From Peltaster fructicola (lineage: Eukaryota; Ascomycota; Dothideomycetes), in contig CP051140.1 of assembly GCA_001592805.2 (NCBI GenBank), positions 1,427,501-1,491,500 on the forward strand: a stretch of 64,000 nt of DNA, written 5' to 3'. Position 1 is the first letter of the stretch, and each line of letters opens with the position of its first letter. Both the position numbers and the translations under genes were made by a program. The notes beneath the pieces are model-generated. The model had not been told where the DNA came from. It did not search any database and saw only the letters and a program-made list of their open reading frames with translations. Below are positions 52,429 through 62,120 of the stretch, in pieces.

Positions 52429-54429
52429 TTATGCGAAGAATGCTTTCTTCGATTGTTGTGTCCATGTCTCATTGCTCTTGTCATCGTTACGCTTTCTCTT
52501 CGTCTTGCCTTTGCTTCGAGTCGAGTCGGTGTAGCCATTAAGACCAAGCACAGCAGTTGGCCGTTGGGCGTCGTCAACCTCGACGATTTCCTTGATAGCC
52601 TGCCGTGACAAGCAGCCATCAATATGAGCATTGAAGCTCTTCTCTTCTGCATGTTGCGGTGAACCACAGATTGGACAAGCCCATTGCTCCAAAGGCGGCT
52701 TGCTTGCACGCTCTACTGCATCAGCTTCAGCCTTTTCTTTCTCCAACAATTGCCGCCAGGCAAACCCATTGTCGTAACGACGATATTCCTCGCTTTTATG
52801 AGTATGTGCCTGGCCAGCGGAGGCCACCTCCTGTGAGAGGCGCTCTAGCTCCTCGAACTCTTCCTGCTTCTCAAGACGAGCGGCGGTTTCGAACTCATCC
52901 TCCGGCCATTTCTGCCACCCATCGTCGTCAAGCTCGACTTTGCTCGAGCCATGGGCAGATGTCTCTTGCAGCTGCTTGGCACGTCCGAAGAAGTCTACCT
53001 CACCCTTCTTCATGGAGACGAGGTGAGTGCATCTGAGTCCCATGAGTCTCAACTTCAAGCCAGGCATTTCCTTCTCGATCTTCTCCAACATCTGAAGGCC
53101 AAAGCTGTATAGATCTTCTTTCTTATATACAGCTTTAGGAGGTTGCAACTGCCGGGTGAATACTTCGTAGGTATGCAACTTCACTTTCAGCACGAGAGTA
53201 CGGCCTTTGAACTCTGTGCGCAGGAGGTCTTTCTCGAGTTCTTCAGCCGTCCATCTGAGCTTCTCGCGTAGCTCTAGTGGATCGGACATATCGTGAAACG
53301 TGCTCTCTGTACCAACACTCTTGCGTTCATGGTCCTCGGCAGGACGCACATCAGTCTTGCCCAGACCGAGGTGTATGCTCATCATGAACTCGAACGCCTT
53401 CTCCCCAAACAGCCTATGGAGGTAGTGTCTGTACGCATAGATGTCGCCGCACGTCTTGACTCCGATGGCGTCTAGCTCTCGCTCGAATACACGACCTATG
53501 CCGTTCACCTTTCTCGTCGGGAGCTCACGCATGAAACTCAAAATGCTGATTCGATCGTTGGGAAGGAAGAACTGACCATTTGGCTTGTTCTTGTTGCTGC
53601 ATATCTTGGCCAATCTCGCATTGGCGGCGATACCAGCTGAAATAGTGATCTTTGTTGCTTCATGCACTTCATGACGCATTTGACTGACAGCTTCTTGCGG
53701 GTCCATGTTGTGCTCTTGACAATACGCAGTGATGTTGAGATATGCCTCGTCGATACTCGCACTCTCGAATCGCGGATCGTACTTCTCAATCACTGCTCTT
53801 ACCTCTTTTGCCTTCGTTGTATACTTCTCAAAGTTAAGTGGAATATGCACAAGCTGAGGACATAGCTTGTCTGCCACGAACCCAGCCATTCCAGACCTAC
53901 AACCGAACTTTCTGGCGACATAATTGCAGGTCGTCAGCACGCCTTTTCCGACAGCGAACGGGATGTCTTTGAGTTCTGGATGATCCAGCTCTTCCACGGC
54001 AGCATAGAATGCATCGCAATCGATGTGTACAATCGTCTGGCTCAAATCTCGACTGATCTCAAGCTCGGCGATGTAGTCGTCTGCTCTGCGAAGCTCACTT
54101 TTCAACCCACCTTCTGCCTCGACTCTTTCAAGCTCACGCTTCTTCGCTAGTATGCGATTGATCTTGACAGTAAGATTGCGGTCCTTCACCTCTTCGTTGT
54201 TGAAGTATCGGCTGCCTTTCGAAGCATTATAGATAATCTCAGAGACTCGCTTCTGGTCGACGCCATCTTGGCCAGACTTTGTCAGTGACGGACCTAGGAG
54301 ATGGTACTTTAGTGTATGATGTTGTGACGCTGCTGGTGCTTCGGTCGGCAATGCTGCTGGACCATCTGCATGTGCTTCGGTGACTGCAGCTTCAGCTTCT
54401 GCAGCGAGATCAGAGTTGTGACGCGGCAT
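52429..54429 (-). CDS. POLK: DNA polymerase kappa (Y-family, DinB)
   Basis: 666 residues from the ATG at 54429; an upstream in-frame ATG at 54507 would add 26 residues. The N-terminus has the kappa-specific clasp helices (SEIIYNASKGSRYFNNEE). The palm carries the metal-binding carboxylates in IVHIDCDAFYAAVEE and ESASIDEAYLNIT; CNYVARKFGCRSGM is the fingers motif. The helix-hairpin-helix reads ELPTRKVNGIGRVFERELDAIGV, and the little finger ends with KLRLMGLRCTHL. A C-terminal UBZ-type zinc finger (CPICGSPQHAEEKSFNAHIDGC) would bind ubiquitinated PCNA, and the extreme C-terminus QQSKKAFFA resembles a weak PIP box. The enzyme bypasses minor-groove guanine adducts. S. cerevisiae lacks this polymerase, so its presence fits a filamentous ascomycete. 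Only about 240 bases separate its start from that of divergent UTP4. Confidence 0.95.
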   Translation of the reverse strand: MPRHNSDLAAEAEAAVTEAHADGPAALPTEAPAASQHHTLKYHLLGPSLTKSGQDGVDQKRVSEIIYNASKGSRYFNNEEVKDRNLTVKINRILAKKRELERVEAEGGLKSELRRADDYIAELEISRDLSQTIVHIDCDAFYAAVEELDHPELKDIPFAVGKGVLTTCNYVARKFGCRSGMAGFVADKLCPQLVHIPLNFEKYTTKAKEVRAVIEKYDPRFESASIDEAYLNITAYCQEHNMDPQEAVSQMRHEVHEATKITISAGIAANARLAKICSNKNKPNGQFFLPNDRISILSFMRELPTRKVNGIGRVFERELDAIGVKTCGDIYAYRHYLHRLFGEKAFEFMMSIHLGLGKTDVRPAEDHERKSVGTESTFHDMSDPLELREKLRWTAEELEKDLLRTEFKGRTLVLKVKLHTYEVFTRQLQPPKAVYKKEDLYSFGLQMLEKIEKEMPGLKLRLMGLRCTHLVSMKKGEVDFFGRAKQLQETSAHGSSKVELDDDGWQKWPEDEFETAARLEKQEEFEELERLSQEVASAGQAHTHKSEEYRRYDNGFAWRQLLEKEKAEADAVERASKPPLEQWACPICGSPQHAEEKSFNAHIDGCLSRQAIKEIVEVDDAQRPTAVLGLNGYTDSTRSKGKTKRKRNDDKSNETWTQQSKKAFFA

Positions 54430-54667
54430 TTCTTCATGATGCAAATATTCCCAATGTTGGTGATGTATATGACGCCGCTCACATACGCGTGTTCGCGTAG
54501 ATTGCATTCACGGAAGTGGTCGGTTTACCTTCTTGATGCAGAAATCCGAGCTTCATGCTCAAAATTTTGGGAACTCAATAGGAATGACTTCACAAATCCT
54601 CATCTTATAGTCATGGAGACACTTATCTGGCGCATTGCTCGCCACTGAAAGTGAGCACTACTCAATC
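54430..54667. promoter_or_regulatory. Short divergent promoter between POLK and UTP4
   Basis: 238 bases (160 if POLK starts at 54507) separate the two start codons, so both genes must share a compact bidirectional promoter. No factor site is recognised. Confidence 0.5.
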
Positions 54668-57301
54668 ATGGATGTACATCGCGCGCGTTTCATACCATAC
54701 CCGACTCCTGCAATAAGCTGTCTCGCGTTCACGAGATCGAACGACACCGGCCTTGGAGCAAATAAGCCGACCTTGCGACTTGCACTTGCACGCACGAATG
54801 GCAGCATCGAGATCTGGAACCCGTTGGATGGAGTCTGGGTGCAAGAGACCATCTTCCCAGCCGTGGCCGGCAATGCAGTAGAGAGCTTGGTCTGGACACA
54901 AGAACCGGACGAGCTCTCTTCAAACGGCGACGTGATCGCCGGCCAGTACAGACTCTTCAGCATTGGATCAAGCTCAAACGTCACAGAATGGGATCTAGAG
55001 ACTGGCACTGTAAAAAGAAAGAGTACGGGCAACTTCTCAGAGATCTGGTGTTTGACAGCACAACCTCGATCCGCCAAACCCTCCACCGAAGACCAACAAA
55101 CGCGAGCACAAGAGCTGGTGATAGGCGGCGGCGATGGTACGTTGGCACTGCTGAATACAGAGGACAATGATCTGCAGTTCAAGCGGTTCCTTGCAAGGGT
55201 CAGTGGCAAGAAGGCACGATGCCTCACGGTGACATACCAAAAACCTGAGGTAGTAGTTGCCGGCTTTGCAGACAGTACAATCAGAGTCTTCGACACCAGG
55301 AATGGCTCAATACTGCGGACGATGAGCTTGGGTGTCGGTTTACCTGGTGCTCCAAAGACAACTCTTGTCTGGAAGCTTGCCGCATTACCAAATGGTGATC
55401 TGGTGTCAGCAGACTCTAATGGTGAGTTGCGAATCTGGGACGGTAAGACGCTCTCGATGAGCCAGAGACTCCATGGCCATGAAGGTGATTGTCTGGACGT
55501 GATAGCGAGCAGCAACGGCAAGACACTGTTCTCTGGTGGTGTCGATGGTCGCATAGCCTGCTTTCGGCGCACGAACGCCGACTCGGGACGATCGAGCTGG
55601 TCGAAAGTGTCACACCGCAAGATACATCAGGAGCATGGACCAGTCAAGACGCTGGCTGCTTACGACGGTAAGAGCATGAGCGTCTTTGTTGCCGGAGGCG
55701 GTGATCCTGCACCTGTCCTAGTCCCTCTCGACAGCTTTGGCAAGGAACACATGCGTTCACTGCCAAGCCTACCACAAGAAGCACAGGTAGTCAGCGCCCC
55801 TTCTGCCAGGCTTGTTGCGACATGGTGGGACAACACAGTATACATCTACAGATTCGCTAGGCAGAACTCTCTGGAAGTTTTGCGTGATGCAGAGCACGCT
55901 ATAAGACGGCTGGTCGGTAAAGTCAGGCTGGCTTCCAACGAGACTATCCGATCTGTAGCCCTGTCACCTTCTGGCGATTTACTGGCAGCGTCCACCAGCT
56001 CAAGCACAAAGCTATTCCAGCTGCGCAGTGCTTCTGCAGATGACGTACTACTCAAGGTGCGCAAACTCGCGTTGCCAAAAGACATGGCGTCGACTGGTGC
56101 CAGATTGCTAGCCTTGGCAGAAGAGGAAGCGGAGGGCATATGGCTGGCTGCTGTGTCGACCGATAATGAGATACGCCTGACAAAGGTAATCTGGTCAGCA
56201 TCAGACAGCAACAATCTCGAAGCTGCAACGATGTCGATCGAGCTCGAACGGAATTTTAGACGAAGTGTCGACCAGACTGGCTTCAAACGTTACAACTCAA
56301 CGATCAGTAAGCTGACATTCACTGACGATGCTGCCATGCTGGTCACAGGCGATCTCTCCGGCCGTCTGGACTATTGGGAGGTCGAAGGTGAATTCGACGT
56401 GGAGCAGAGTTGCATTGCAGTATCTAAGACTAACCAGGACGACTCGGACGTGGACTCGGATGATGACGACGACACAGATATCGTTTTGTACGGGCAGACG
56501 TGGAGATATGGCAGCTCTAGTCCACTGCCTGCACTAGATTCAGCACCACTAGTCACGACATTCCGGCCGTCGGCAGAGCAGAACCTCCTCGACAGTCAGC
56601 TCGGCGATGCCGCGATGCCAGCACATCGCAGGTTGTTAGTGATTACAGCTCGTCATCAGCTCTACGAGTACGAAGTGCGCGACGGACTTCTCAGTGCATG
56701 GTCACAACGAAATCCTAGCTCGTCTCTCCCAGACGACTTCACACGATTGCGTGACCGCGTCATCGGTGCACACTGGGATCCTCGAGAGCGTCTTTGGTTG
56801 TACGGCAGCAATTTCGTCTTCATGCTCGATGTTGCAGATGATCTGCAGGTATCTGAGAAGAACGGATCGAACAAGCGAAAGAGGCAGGTCGATAACACAG
56901 CTCCGAGTAAACGTAACAAAGGAAGCGGAGCAGGAGGACCGATTACGAATGGACATGATGTGAGAGGATCTCTCACCGCCATGAGGAGTGAGGACAAGAA
57001 ACGCACAGGCCTAGACTTGCGAACCACGAATGGCGTGGACATGGATATCGACGATGACGAGGGCGTGGTCGCGGGCGATCTCACACGACTGACACATGAC
57101 AGCAGCGATGACCGGAAGAAGCTGGTATCTAACCAAACGATCCAACACTGGTCCACAACGAAGTACAGACCCATCCTTGGCATGGTAGCATTGGCACACG
57201 AAGCCAAGTCGTCGACTGACGACGAGGATGTCCTGGAAGTTGTGATCGTCGAGCGGCCACCTATACCGGCGACAAGAAAGAAGAAGAGAAGACAGAGATG
57301 A
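54668..57301 (+). CDS. UTP4: U3 snoRNP protein UTP4 (cirhin-like WD40 protein)
   Basis: 877 residues, one exon, starting MDVHRARFIPYPTPAISCLAF, the conserved N-terminus of UTP4/cirhin. Two tandem WD40 propellers follow, with many GH...WD-like repeats (IEIWNPLDG, VTEWDLETG, GGDGTLALL, FADSTIRVFDTRNG, ADSNGELRIWDGKT, SGGVDGRIACF). A charged acidic insert is seen near residues 590-610 (DDSDVDSDDDDDTDIV), and a Lys/Arg-rich nuclear signal in the C-terminal part (NKRKRQVDN, then KKKRRQR at the end). UTP4 belongs to the t-UTP/UTP-A subcomplex that loads first on the 5' external transcribed spacer of nascent pre-rRNA in the nucleolus and supports 18S rRNA processing. A second ribosome-biogenesis gene, RRP12, lies about 9 kb away. 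Confidence 0.93.
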   Translation: MDVHRARFIPYPTPAISCLAFTRSNDTGLGANKPTLRLALARTNGSIEIWNPLDGVWVQETIFPAVAGNAVESLVWTQEPDELSSNGDVIAGQYRLFSIGSSSNVTEWDLETGTVKRKSTGNFSEIWCLTAQPRSAKPSTEDQQTRAQELVIGGGDGTLALLNTEDNDLQFKRFLARVSGKKARCLTVTYQKPEVVVAGFADSTIRVFDTRNGSILRTMSLGVGLPGAPKTTLVWKLAALPNGDLVSADSNGELRIWDGKTLSMSQRLHGHEGDCLDVIASSNGKTLFSGGVDGRIACFRRTNADSGRSSWSKVSHRKIHQEHGPVKTLAAYDGKSMSVFVAGGGDPAPVLVPLDSFGKEHMRSLPSLPQEAQVVSAPSARLVATWWDNTVYIYRFARQNSLEVLRDAEHAIRRLVGKVRLASNETIRSVALSPSGDLLAASTSSSTKLFQLRSASADDVLLKVRKLALPKDMASTGARLLALAEEEAEGIWLAAVSTDNEIRLTKVIWSASDSNNLEAATMSIELERNFRRSVDQTGFKRYNSTISKLTFTDDAAMLVTGDLSGRLDYWEVEGEFDVEQSCIAVSKTNQDDSDVDSDDDDDTDIVLYGQTWRYGSSSPLPALDSAPLVTTFRPSAEQNLLDSQLGDAAMPAHRRLLVITARHQLYEYEVRDGLLSAWSQRNPSSSLPDDFTRLRDRVIGAHWDPRERLWLYGSNFVFMLDVADDLQVSEKNGSNKRKRQVDNTAPSKRNKGSGAGGPITNGHDVRGSLTAMRSEDKKRTGLDLRTTNGVDMDIDDDEGVVAGDLTRLTHDSSDDRKKLVSNQTIQHWSTTKYRPILGMVALAHEAKSSTDDEDVLEVVIVERPPIPATRKKKRRQR

Positions 57302-58396
57302 CCGCTTAACAATGGAGGTTTTTGTGCATGGGATGTGGTCTGGCCAGACCATTGCACACTCAGTAGTCACTGTATTGCCTATACAGCTTCAGCCTCTTGA
57401 GTATGTGGCTGCTCGACACAGCAGTCCTGCTAAAAGATCCGACGATATAGGAGTGCTCTCATTGGCAGAGGGCTACTCTATACCCTGCACGGACTGCAGT
57501 ACGCGTGTACGTCGTTGACCAGATGCCCTTGGCCATACAAAATAAGCAATGTGCAAGCTCTTCGCGAGGTTGTAGATCACACAGCTGTTCGTCCGTAAGG
57601 CGAATCGCATGTCTCCTTCATGGTCATGTCTGCTTGTGCGCCTTGTAAAGGCTTGGAGGGGAGATTGCGCAACCCGGAGAATATACAATAGTGGATCGAC
57701 ATGCGTATACTGTATGCTTGTACGGCCAAGACATGCCGCGGTTACGAAGGCGGTCTTGAGGCCAAGAGAACAGCAGCCTGTTACAACGACCACGCTCAAG
57801 CGAACGAAAGGATTGAAGAGTTGTTATAGGAAACGTACATGTATCCTCTGTTCAGGACTGTGATGATGATGATCCGCACGGAGAATGAGATAGCGTGGCC
57901 CGTGCGCAGGCGATGCTGACGACGCCCTCGATGGCCGCGTCAGACGAAAAGTGTTGGCTGCCGCATGGTGCAGCTTTTTTTCGCCCAGGGACGAGCCTCT
58001 GTCCATCAATGCTACTAAGGGTGCCCCCTCCAATGACCTCTCTAGCCTTTCTGCCTATCTATTGCGCTGCAGTATTGCGCGTCCTCAGAGAGACTGCTCC
58101 CAGAAGCAAGCCCATTGCTCCATCGTCTAACACTCTCTCACTCACTCTCTCGGATCTTTTACATACTCACTGACATCCTCTCTCCCGTTCGTTCTACCAC
58201 TATCCTGACGCAGGGACAGCCTTTGCTGTTGCAGGTGTGAGTGCGACAGACTTCGAACGACCTATACCCGTCCCCACGAGGCTCAGACGCCAGCCGATAC
58301 AGCGCCTTCAAGCGGGCTGTGCATACACTCGGATTCAACAGTCGCAACGCTCGCAGTCCTTCGATAACCACACTCACTTCTACGTCTCTAGCGACC
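57302..58396. other. Intergenic region upstream of PNG1
   Basis: 1.1 kb between UTP4 and PNG1, both on the plus strand. The last 270 bases contain CT-rich tracts (58130-58153 and around 58177-58200) typical of strong fungal core promoters. A GCAG|GTGTGAGTG word near 58231-58241 might be part of a 5' UTR intron. No gene is seen. Confidence 0.5.
58130..58153 (+). promoter_or_regulatory. CT-rich tract upstream of PNG1
   Basis: A pyrimidine run (CACTCTCTCACTCACTCTCT) about 250 bases upstream of the PNG1 ATG. Such tracts mark transcription initiation in ascomycete promoters. Confidence 0.4.
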
Positions 58397-59845
58397 ATGG
58401 CGGACCAACACAATGCTGTGCCGAAGCGCAAGCCAGTACCGTCGCAGCAGCAGACAACACAGCTGCCTGACAATTGGGCGACAGACCTCACAGCACAGTT
58501 TCGACGCACGTTGTCGACGAAGCGCATGAACGAGCTCAGCAGTAGACCTAGTTCACTGCGACGAAAGACTTCTCGACTACCGAACGGATATGTCGTTCAG
58601 CCATCACAGACTCCTCCTCTCCCTCCACAACAATCGAGCAACGAACCAGCACAGCGACTCGTCTCTCCAATGTCACCACCACCCACATACAACGCAGCGT
58701 TACGAAACCTACCGATCGTCCCTGTAGCGCCTAGCGACAACAAGACGCTCCGATTTCGAAGTATGCTAATGTCCTTGTCGAATACGCCTGTCAAGTGGGA
58801 AAATCCTGGTCTGCTGGACGAGGCACTGCGAGTCGTGCCATTGGAACAGATATACGCACATGCTCAAGAGGAGTCGGATCTGCATATCGCCGAGGCGGCA
58901 TCGCTTGGTGACGATGTGAAGCCAGCTTGGGGATACCAAGACTGTGTAGTCCGAGCATTGATGAAGTGGTTCAAGACTCAGTTTTTCGAGTGGGTGAACA
59001 ACCCAAAGTGCACAGCATGCAGAGCTCCAACGATTGCTCGAGGCATGGCTGCTCCACTACCCGACGAGAGCGCACGAGGAGCAAGCAGAGTCGAGCTCTA
59101 TCAGTGCAGCAACCAATACTGCCAGTCATACGAGCGCTTCCCACGATATAACGACGCATTCGTCCTGCTCCAGACACGCAAGGGTCGTGTTGGCGAGTGG
59201 GCAAACTGCTTCAGTATGTTGTGTCGTGCTGTCGGCAGCAGAGTAAGATGGATCTGGAACTCGGAAGACCACGTCTGGACGGAGGTGTACAGTATACATC
59301 GACGCCGATGGATACACGTCGACTGCTGCGAGGGAGTGTGGGACAACCCTCTCCTCTATTCACAAGGTATGTGCTGCTCGTATGTTATCCTCAGGCCAAG
59401 CTGACAGATACCAGGCTGGAAGAAGAAGATGGCATATTGCATTGCTTTCTCCGCCGATGGCTGCTCCGACGTCACTCGTCGATACGTCCGTGACGCTCAC
59501 ATCTCCAAGCCTCGCGACAAGTGTCCCGAGAACGTCCTCATCCACATCATCCGTGAGATTAAAAGTCTGCGACGCCGCGATATGGACAAGAAGGAAAAGT
59601 TCCGACTCATGTCTGAGGACGCACGCGAGAACGAAGAGTTTAGTCGAAACATCATCGACACGCTCGCACTCCAGCTGTCTCGCATCTCACCGTCAGATGT
59701 CTACCAAGGAGGCTCTGATCAGCCACCACGTCCGGATCCTGATGCACTCAAGGCAGCCGAAAGCCAACAGCTCAGCATTGAAGGCCGCCAGCGTGCTCGT
59801 AGCAACGGCGCTTCGGAACACCAACGAGATCAACGCTCTCAATGA
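58397..59845 (+). CDS. PNG1: PNG1 (peptide:N-glycanase) orthologue lacking the catalytic cysteine
   Basis: Exons 58397-59366 and 59415-59845, intron 48 nt (GTATGT...CCAG), 466 residues. This is the transglutaminase-like PNGase fold: a zinc site ([11 protein letters not shown] ... YQCSNQYC), [19 protein letters not shown], then [29 protein letters not shown] and [10 protein letters not shown]. In active PNGases the nucleophile is the Cys of GRCGEW; here the codon at 59189-59191 is GTT, giving GRVGEW with Val265, while His292 and Asp309 are kept at the family's exact spacing (27 and 17 residues). The protein should not deglycosylate. Neurospora PNG1 is reported to be inactive yet needed for polar growth, so a structural role is likely. 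There is no PUB domain. After the splice the C-terminus is helical and basic ([14 protein letters not shown]). The start at 58397 gives a natural MADQHN N-terminus; a longer frame upstream lacks an ATG. Confidence 0.93.
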
Positions 59846-61051
59846 TATATGTATCATTGATGTCCACATCAGACGACGCCAGAGAGTACACTTCACAATC
59901 CATCGCCATTCCATCTGCTTTCATCTGTCGCGGCAACGACTTTATACCGACGACTTCATCTCATATGTCAACGAATCAACAAGTCGCACACGCCAATGTG
60001 CGCACACAACTTTGATGCATCACAGCGAGGCGCTTTTTCCTGGGTGGGACTTATGCTTGCATTGTAGCGATCTCTCATCGCTTTTGAAACGTACAGCCTC
60101 ATTATCTCCTTCAACTGTAGTTCGGTAGTAGTCACTCAAGATAATGGACACGATGGGAATCAAAGGACGACGGACGACTCTATTTCTCTCTTCTCGTATA
60201 TCTACCATCAAATGAAAGTCGTATCCCGCTGCTTCTCAGTCACACTATTCCTTTGATATGCTCCAGCCTTCGAGCGGCGTTCTTTGACAACAGTCTCCAA
60301 AGCCTGGTTACATCTTCGCTAGGCTGTACTATGTTTAGATGTGGCCCTGGACTAAAGATCACCGGGGCTATGGTTTCAGAAATCGTAGGCCAACAAAACA
60401 TTCATCGGTATGCCAAGAGTGGCCGAGCTCAATGATCAATTCAACGTGCTCGAGCGACGACGCTCTTTGACATCGCTGACACGTGAACCTCCTCGTCGAT
60501 GAGGCTTGCTCGACAGTAGCATTGCCGTCAGCATATACCCATAACGATTGCTTGGCTAGCACCAAACCTTGAAGCTGAACCCTGGCCCGTAAGGCTGCTG
60601 GTCAACACAATACCATTGAACACATGAAACTTGTGATGCCCGAAGACAACAACCTATGCGGTTGTACAAGACTCGTGTCATGCATTGTAGCCAAGTCCTG
60701 TAGTCTTGCGGCGTTGCAGAGTTCGTTGTCGCAGGCTGAGCCAACAGAGATAGCACGTCTCAGGCTGTGGTCGGGGGCTGTGTTGCGCCTCTTGGGAGAA
60801 TGCTTCACTGCTTGGCTTACGCCGCTACAACATAACATTATAACAACCACGTTCGCTACGCTCGTTCCTGCCTTGTCACAGAGTCTCCCTATATATCACC
60901 TTTGCTGTGCCTCCAGCAGCTCGACATACCAAATTCAACCATACTTGCGCAACACTACTGCACTACTATACCACAAGGCTTTTGATCTCAGGAGATCAGC
61001 CTCACCACTAAACAGTCGGCAACACAGAGAAGAGCACGGAACGTATACACG
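59846..61051. other. Intergenic region upstream of the SUR7-family gene
   Basis: 1.2 kb with the PNG1 3' end on the left and the SUR7-family promoter on the right. Frames in it are short. No RNA gene is recognised. Confidence 0.5.
60890..60896 (+). promoter_or_regulatory. TATA box candidate for SUR7-family gene
   Basis: TATATAT lies 162 bases upstream of the ATG at 61052, in a pyrimidine-flanked setting (ctccctatatatcacc). Position and sequence fit a TATA box with a leader of roughly 100 bases. Confidence 0.5.
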
Positions 61052-62120
61052 ATGGGCAAGCTAGGCAGATTCGCGTGCATATTCGTGCCATATGCCCTCA
61101 CACTGATGGCAATGGTATTGATGATCATTGTCGCTGTCTCCGGTAGGGCGACAGGATCAGGCTTGCTCACCGAGCTGTTCGCATGGAAGATCGATTTCAG
61201 CCAGCTGTCGATACCTGCGAACCCCAACGCTATCGGACAGGCACTTCAAAGAGGTAGCAACGCTGGCAAGATCCTGAAGTACTACCGTGTCAACGTCTTC
61301 GTAAGTCTCAGTAACCAGAGACATCACATAAGAGGCTGCGCTGACACACATCCAGAACTACTGCTCGTCCAACAGCACTGCAGACTCAGTCGATTACTGC
61401 AGCGGCAGACAAACCGGCTTCGTCTTTGACTTTGTCGACCAATGGGGTCTGGCACCATCATACAACGGTCAAACCGTCAGCGGCTCAGCTCTGGACGATG
61501 AGGTCAAGAACATCTTCGGACAAGCCTTCCTCGACACCATGAACGCTTACAGATCGGCGAGCAAGTGGGTGACCATTGCCTTCCAGGTCGCTCTCTGGAC
61601 CGCAGTCGGCACTGCCATTGCTGCCATCCTCGCCTTGTTCTCACGATGGGGATCCTTCATCACATGGGTGCTGTCTATAGCATCCTCGCTCTTCAGTTTC
61701 GGAGCAGCAGTTACAGCTACAATCCTCTACGGCGCAGCTGTTGGCGCCCTGAAGACTGCATTCGACACCTACAAGGTGCGAACTGATCTCGGAACCAAGT
61801 TCCTTGCCTATATCTGGGTCAGCACTGCTCTGTCTATTGCCGCAACCTTGTTCTGGCTCTTCAGCATCTGCTGCTGCTCTGGCAAGAGCAACCCTCACCA
61901 CAAGGACAACAAGGGCGGTCTGTTGCAAGGAGAGGCAAGCCATGATCCTTACGCTGGCCGTGGCATGAAGGTGGAGCAGACTGGAGGCTACCAGCGTGTG
62001 TCCAGCCCATATGCTACCACAGACCGCATGCCTCTCAACCAGTACCCTGCACCAGCACCCATGGGTGGACAGCAGCACTTGGGCACTGACGGCTACGAGC
62101 CATACAGATACCAGCGATGA
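61052..62120 (+). CDS. SUR7/PalI-family four-span plasma membrane protein
   Basis: Exons 61052-61300 and 61356-62120, intron 55 nt (GTAAGT...CCAG), 337 residues. The first membrane span follows a very short N-terminus (FACIFVPYALTLMAMVLMIIVAVSG). A long extracellular loop carries cysteines (NYCSSNS, DYCSGRQ) and a GFVFDFVDQWG segment. Three further spans follow: VTIAFQVALWTAVGTAIAAILALF, FITWVLSIASSLFSFGAAVTATILYG, and FLAYIWVSTALSIAATLFWLFSI ending in the CCC palmitoylation-like cluster. The cytoplasmic tail has Tyr/Pro-rich and SSPY motifs. Sur7 proteins sit in eisosomes (MCC domains), while PalI relatives act in ambient pH signalling; the loop cysteines and tail do not tell the two apart. 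The gene stands alone, with no pal or eisosome neighbour visible. Confidence 0.88.

Noticed and set aside
54658-55620. 320-codon minus-strand frame opposite UTP4
   Set aside because: Shadow of the UTP4 coding sequence; no domain and a Ser/Thr-rich random-like composition.
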